Under the pieces are notes generated by a model. That model had not been told where the DNA came from. It made no database searches and was given only the letters and a program-made list of their open reading frames with translations. The position numbers and the translations under genes are program-made. Shown one piece after another: positions 12,681 to 14,868 of a DNA stretch of 14,868 nucleotides. Each line of letters starts with the position of its first letter. Within the stretch, counting starts at the first letter, position 1. The stretch lies in contig DYDK01000015.1 of assembly GCA_020717935.1 (NCBI GenBank), positions 1 to 14,868 of the forward strand, written 5' to 3'. This DNA is from Desulfocapsa sp. (GTDB lineage Bacteria > Desulfobacterota > Desulfobulbia > Desulfobulbales > Desulfocapsaceae).

Positions 12681-13331
12681 TTAGCGAAAAGCTCTTTGTT
12701 GCTTTTTCTGCTGGAGCAGGCAACGATAATAGCCGTTGACCTTGCCGATGAGTTCGTGGGTTTCCTGGTAGGGGGCATATTGCCCCCGTTTCAGCTCCTT
12801 GATGTTTTCACCGGCGTTCCAGGCTGAGAGGACAAGAGCCAGTTTGCCATTGAATTTTTGATTGTACTTGGCGATAAGATAACAGGTAAGCAGGATATTG
12901 ACGGCCGGATCAAAGAGGTCGTCGGCGCTGAGCGCGCCCAATCGTTTGCGACTGACAGTGTGGAAATCAACAGTTCCTCGTGACAGTTCTCGCGCTGCTT
13001 CAATGCCGGTGCTGGCGATAATCTGGCCGAGACCGATGGCGTTTTTAGGGGAAACGGCCTCCGGGTTGGCATCGGATTCGGCAAGAATCAGGGCTTTGAT
13101 GAAATCGGGGCTGACCTTGTGCCGAGGTTCAACAAAGGAGAAGCTGGCATAGTAGTCAATAAGGCCCTGATAGCGGTCTATCTTATGCAATCGTTCAGGA
13201 GAAAGAGTAATGTCTCTATATTTATTGACATGGGTATTGAGTTCACATTGCCCGTGATCTGGCAGGCACACGAGGAGGCAGAGGCAGAGACATAAAGGGA
13301 GCAGGGTGGTTTTCCAAAGGTGCGCGGACAT
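12681..13331 (-). CDS. Lytic transglycosylase, SLT-domain family
   Basis: A 216-residue exported enzyme that cleaves the glycan strand of peptidoglycan. The N-terminus (KTTLLPLCLCLCLLVCLPDHGQC) is a signal peptide; the cysteine-rich hydrophobic core could also be a lipoprotein signal but no clean lipobox is seen. The SLT fold runs from about residue 55 to 205: catalytic E85 in LILAESDANPEAVSP, NAIGLGQI (98-104), and AWNAG (170-174), followed by YQETHELIGKVNGYY typical of the family end. It is 3 nt downstream of the M18 peptidase gene and about 30 nt upstream of the MazG gene. Cell-wall remodelling or local opening for envelope complexes are both possible roles. Confidence 0.9.
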   Translation of the reverse strand: MSAHLWKTTLLPLCLCLCLLVCLPDHGQCELNTHVNKYRDITLSPERLHKIDRYQGLIDYYASFSFVEPRHKVSPDFIKALILAESDANPEAVSPKNAIGLGQIIASTGIEAARELSRGTVDFHTVSRKRLGALSADDLFDPAVNILLTCYLIAKYNQKFNGKLALVLSAWNAGENIKELKRGQYAPYQETHELIGKVNGYYRCLLQQKKQQRAFR

Positions 13332-13334
13332 TTT

Positions 13335-14657
13335 TTAATTTTGAAACTGTGGAATGACGAAATGGGTGAAAAACTGAATCATGGTCTGGTATAACAGAAA
13401 GGGGTCGTGCCGGCCAGTCATTTCACGGATAGAGTGCATGGCCAGTGTTGGGGCGCCAACATCGACCGTCGGGATTCCTAATGTCGCTGCGGAATGTGGG
13501 CCGATGGTGCTGCCGCAGGTCATATCGCTGCGCATGACAAAATTCTGGGTGGCAACTCCCGCTTCGGTGGCGATAGTCTTATAGAGAGCGGCAGTCATAC
13601 TGCTGGTAGCATAGTTGTGGTTGGCATTGCTCTTAATCACTGGCCCATGGTTGAGGAGTGGGGCATGATTGGGTTCTGTCGTATCGCTGAAATTGGGATG
13701 CACGCCGTGGGCATTGTCCAGGGAGACAAACAGTGATTGTCGCAGGGCGCTGTCGAGCTGAGCGGGTTCCGGCTGAATCCGGCGCAGGATCGAGTGCAGA
13801 AAAGATCCTTTGGCGCCGGCTGCCGTCAGAGAGCCAATTTCCTCGTGGTTATTGCAGATCAGCACACGAATGTCATGCGAGTCATGATGACCCATCGCCT
13901 GGGTCAAGGCGGTGAGACCGACGAAACAACTCAGCAGATTATCCAGACGGCTGGCAACGATAAATTCGTTGTTCAACCCCAGTAAAGACGGGGCCTGACA
14001 GTCATAACAGAAAAGATCAAAGCCCAGAATGCTCGTGATACTTTTGTCGGGGTGCTCTTTTCTGATCTGTTCGATAAGGATGTCGGCAAAATTGTGGTGA
14101 TTGTTGCCACTTATCTGGGAGAAAATGGGGGCGAGATTCTTTTGCCGGTTGATGGCGCGGCCATTATTGGCCTCGCGGTCGAGATGGATGGCAAGGCTGG
14201 GAATAATCGCCATGGGCCGTTTGAAGTCGATGAGCAGGGGCGGTAGAAGGCCATCGGCGCTGGTGCAGACTACCCGGCCGGCAATGGAGAGATCACGGTC
14301 AAACCAGGGAGCCAGTAAGGGCCCGCCATAAACCTCAACTCCCAGTTGCACAAATGAGTGGGCCGTGGTGGCTGGAATGGGTTTAACCTGGAGGGCGGGG
14401 CTGTCGGTATGGGCGCCGATGATCTTGAATCCTGGCTGGTGTTGTCCTTGAGGGGGCAGAGTGAAGGCCGCCAGGGCACCGTTGTCGCGAATGATATAAT
14501 AGGCGTTTCCAGGCACAAGCGCCCAGGTATTCTTTTCAAAAAGTTGTTGAAAACCAGCGTGTTGGAGCGTTGAGACCATTGCGGAAACCGCATGAAAAGG
14601 GGTGCTTGCGGCTTGCAGAAAGTGAAAAAAATGCTGGTTAAACGGATGCTCTTGCAT
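13335..14657 (-). CDS. apeB: M18 family aspartyl aminopeptidase
   Basis: A cytoplasmic zinc aminopeptidase of 440 residues, normal length for the family, that removes N-terminal acidic residues from peptides. Signature segments are in order: STPFHAV (18-24), IGAHTDSPALQVKP (80-93, H83 and D85 metal ligands), VEVYGGPLLAPWFDRDL, VASRLDNL, NNHEEIGS with the catalytic glutamate, SLDNAHGVHPNF, MRSDMTCGSTIGP, and the terminal VDVGAPTLAMHSIREM with a metal-ligand histidine. The frame is open 30 codons further upstream to 14747, but the family normally starts as MQ..FNQ..FxxFLxAxxTPFHAV, so the ATG at 14657 is chosen. It is the first gene of the minus-strand trio with the lytic transglycosylase and MazG. 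Confidence 0.93.
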   Translation of the reverse strand: MQEHPFNQHFFHFLQAASTPFHAVSAMVSTLQHAGFQQLFEKNTWALVPGNAYYIIRDNGALAAFTLPPQGQHQPGFKIIGAHTDSPALQVKPIPATTAHSFVQLGVEVYGGPLLAPWFDRDLSIAGRVVCTSADGLLPPLLIDFKRPMAIIPSLAIHLDREANNGRAINRQKNLAPIFSQISGNNHHNFADILIEQIRKEHPDKSITSILGFDLFCYDCQAPSLLGLNNEFIVASRLDNLLSCFVGLTALTQAMGHHDSHDIRVLICNNHEEIGSLTAAGAKGSFLHSILRRIQPEPAQLDSALRQSLFVSLDNAHGVHPNFSDTTEPNHAPLLNHGPVIKSNANHNYATSSMTAALYKTIATEAGVATQNFVMRSDMTCGSTIGPHSAATLGIPTVDVGAPTLAMHSIREMTGRHDPFLLYQTMIQFFTHFVIPQFQN

Positions 14658-14758
14658 GGCTATGAATGGAGGGCGTGTTGTTTCCTTTCGTAATTCCCTT
14701 TTTAAGCTGGGATTTGGAGTTTCAGCCAACACCACGACTGAAACCACATATGATTACT

Positions 14759-14774
14759 ACCGGACGAGTCCGGT
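14759..14774. repeat. Small inverted repeat ACCGGAC-GA-GTCCGGT upstream of the aminopeptidase gene
   Basis: A perfect 7-bp inverted repeat with a 2-bp spacer lies about 100 nt upstream of the aminopeptidase start, in the leftover 211-bp right-hand noncoding end. It could be an operator; nothing else is recognised in 14658-14868. Confidence 0.35.
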
Positions 14775-14868
14775 TGGGACTACCAAATATTTTAGACATA
14801 ATGGCTGTCAGTTAAACAGCGATTTTCGCATAGTTGCTCCATGTAACAGTGAGGCAATCCCAAAGCGA

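Noticed and set aside
14658-14747. 30-codon upstream extension of the aminopeptidase
   Set aside because: The added sequence does not match the family N-terminus, which begins naturally at the ATG at 14657.

Overview
The window is a stretch of bacterial chromosome built around multiheme c-type cytochromes and their regulators. It suggests a Gram-negative anaerobe that respires by electron transfer, most likely in Desulfobacterota (Desulfobulbales or Geobacter-like). That placement is inferred from the density of CXXCH cytochromes, the lipoproteins, the sigma-54 type regulator and the abundance of short palindromic repeats. No rRNA or tRNA gene fixes the taxonomy.

Layout, left to right. 1-352 (minus) is a DUF4160 gene cut by a 179-bp inverted-repeat element. 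434-5370 (all minus, transcribed right to left) holds a sensor histidine kinase (GTG start at 5370), its sigma-54-type response regulator (4-bp overlap), and a periplasmic multiheme cytochrome with up to 13 hemes. 5371-6373 carries no convincing gene and is packed with unrelated palindromes. 6374-11464 (plus) holds two tandem paralogous dodecaheme cytochromes (one predicted periplasmic, one a lipoprotein), a second short inverted-repeat element, an NHL beta-propeller lipoprotein, and a large doubled-CXXCH cytochrome that starts 1 nt after the propeller gene. 11492-11943 (minus) is a frameshifted DUF1566 lipoprotein gene. 11944-12247 is a composite palindromic repeat flanked by 28-bp direct repeats. 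12248-14657 (minus) is a compact three-gene housekeeping set: M18 aminopeptidase, lytic transglycosylase, MazG pyrophosphohydrolase.

How the genes may work together. The four cytochrome genes carry about 49 potential heme sites. With the beta-propeller lipoprotein they look like part of a periplasmic/outer-membrane electron conduit, divergent from a dedicated two-component system. NHL propeller genes next to multiheme cytochromes are known from Geobacter extracellular-cytochrome loci. No outer-membrane porin, quinol oxidase or heme-lyase gene is visible here, so any conduit would need partners outside the window.

The most notable extra signals are: two MITE-like elements with matching target duplications (one can be subtracted exactly to restore the DUF4160 frame); a G9 tract directly at the start codon of the first dodecaheme cytochrome and a four-copy ATAGG repeat spanning the ribosome-binding site of the second, both candidate slippage switches; and at least three families of dispersed palindromes (CCCATGCGCCGCATGGG, TCTCTGCGTCTCTGCGGG, CCCCCCTGAATCAGGGGGG).
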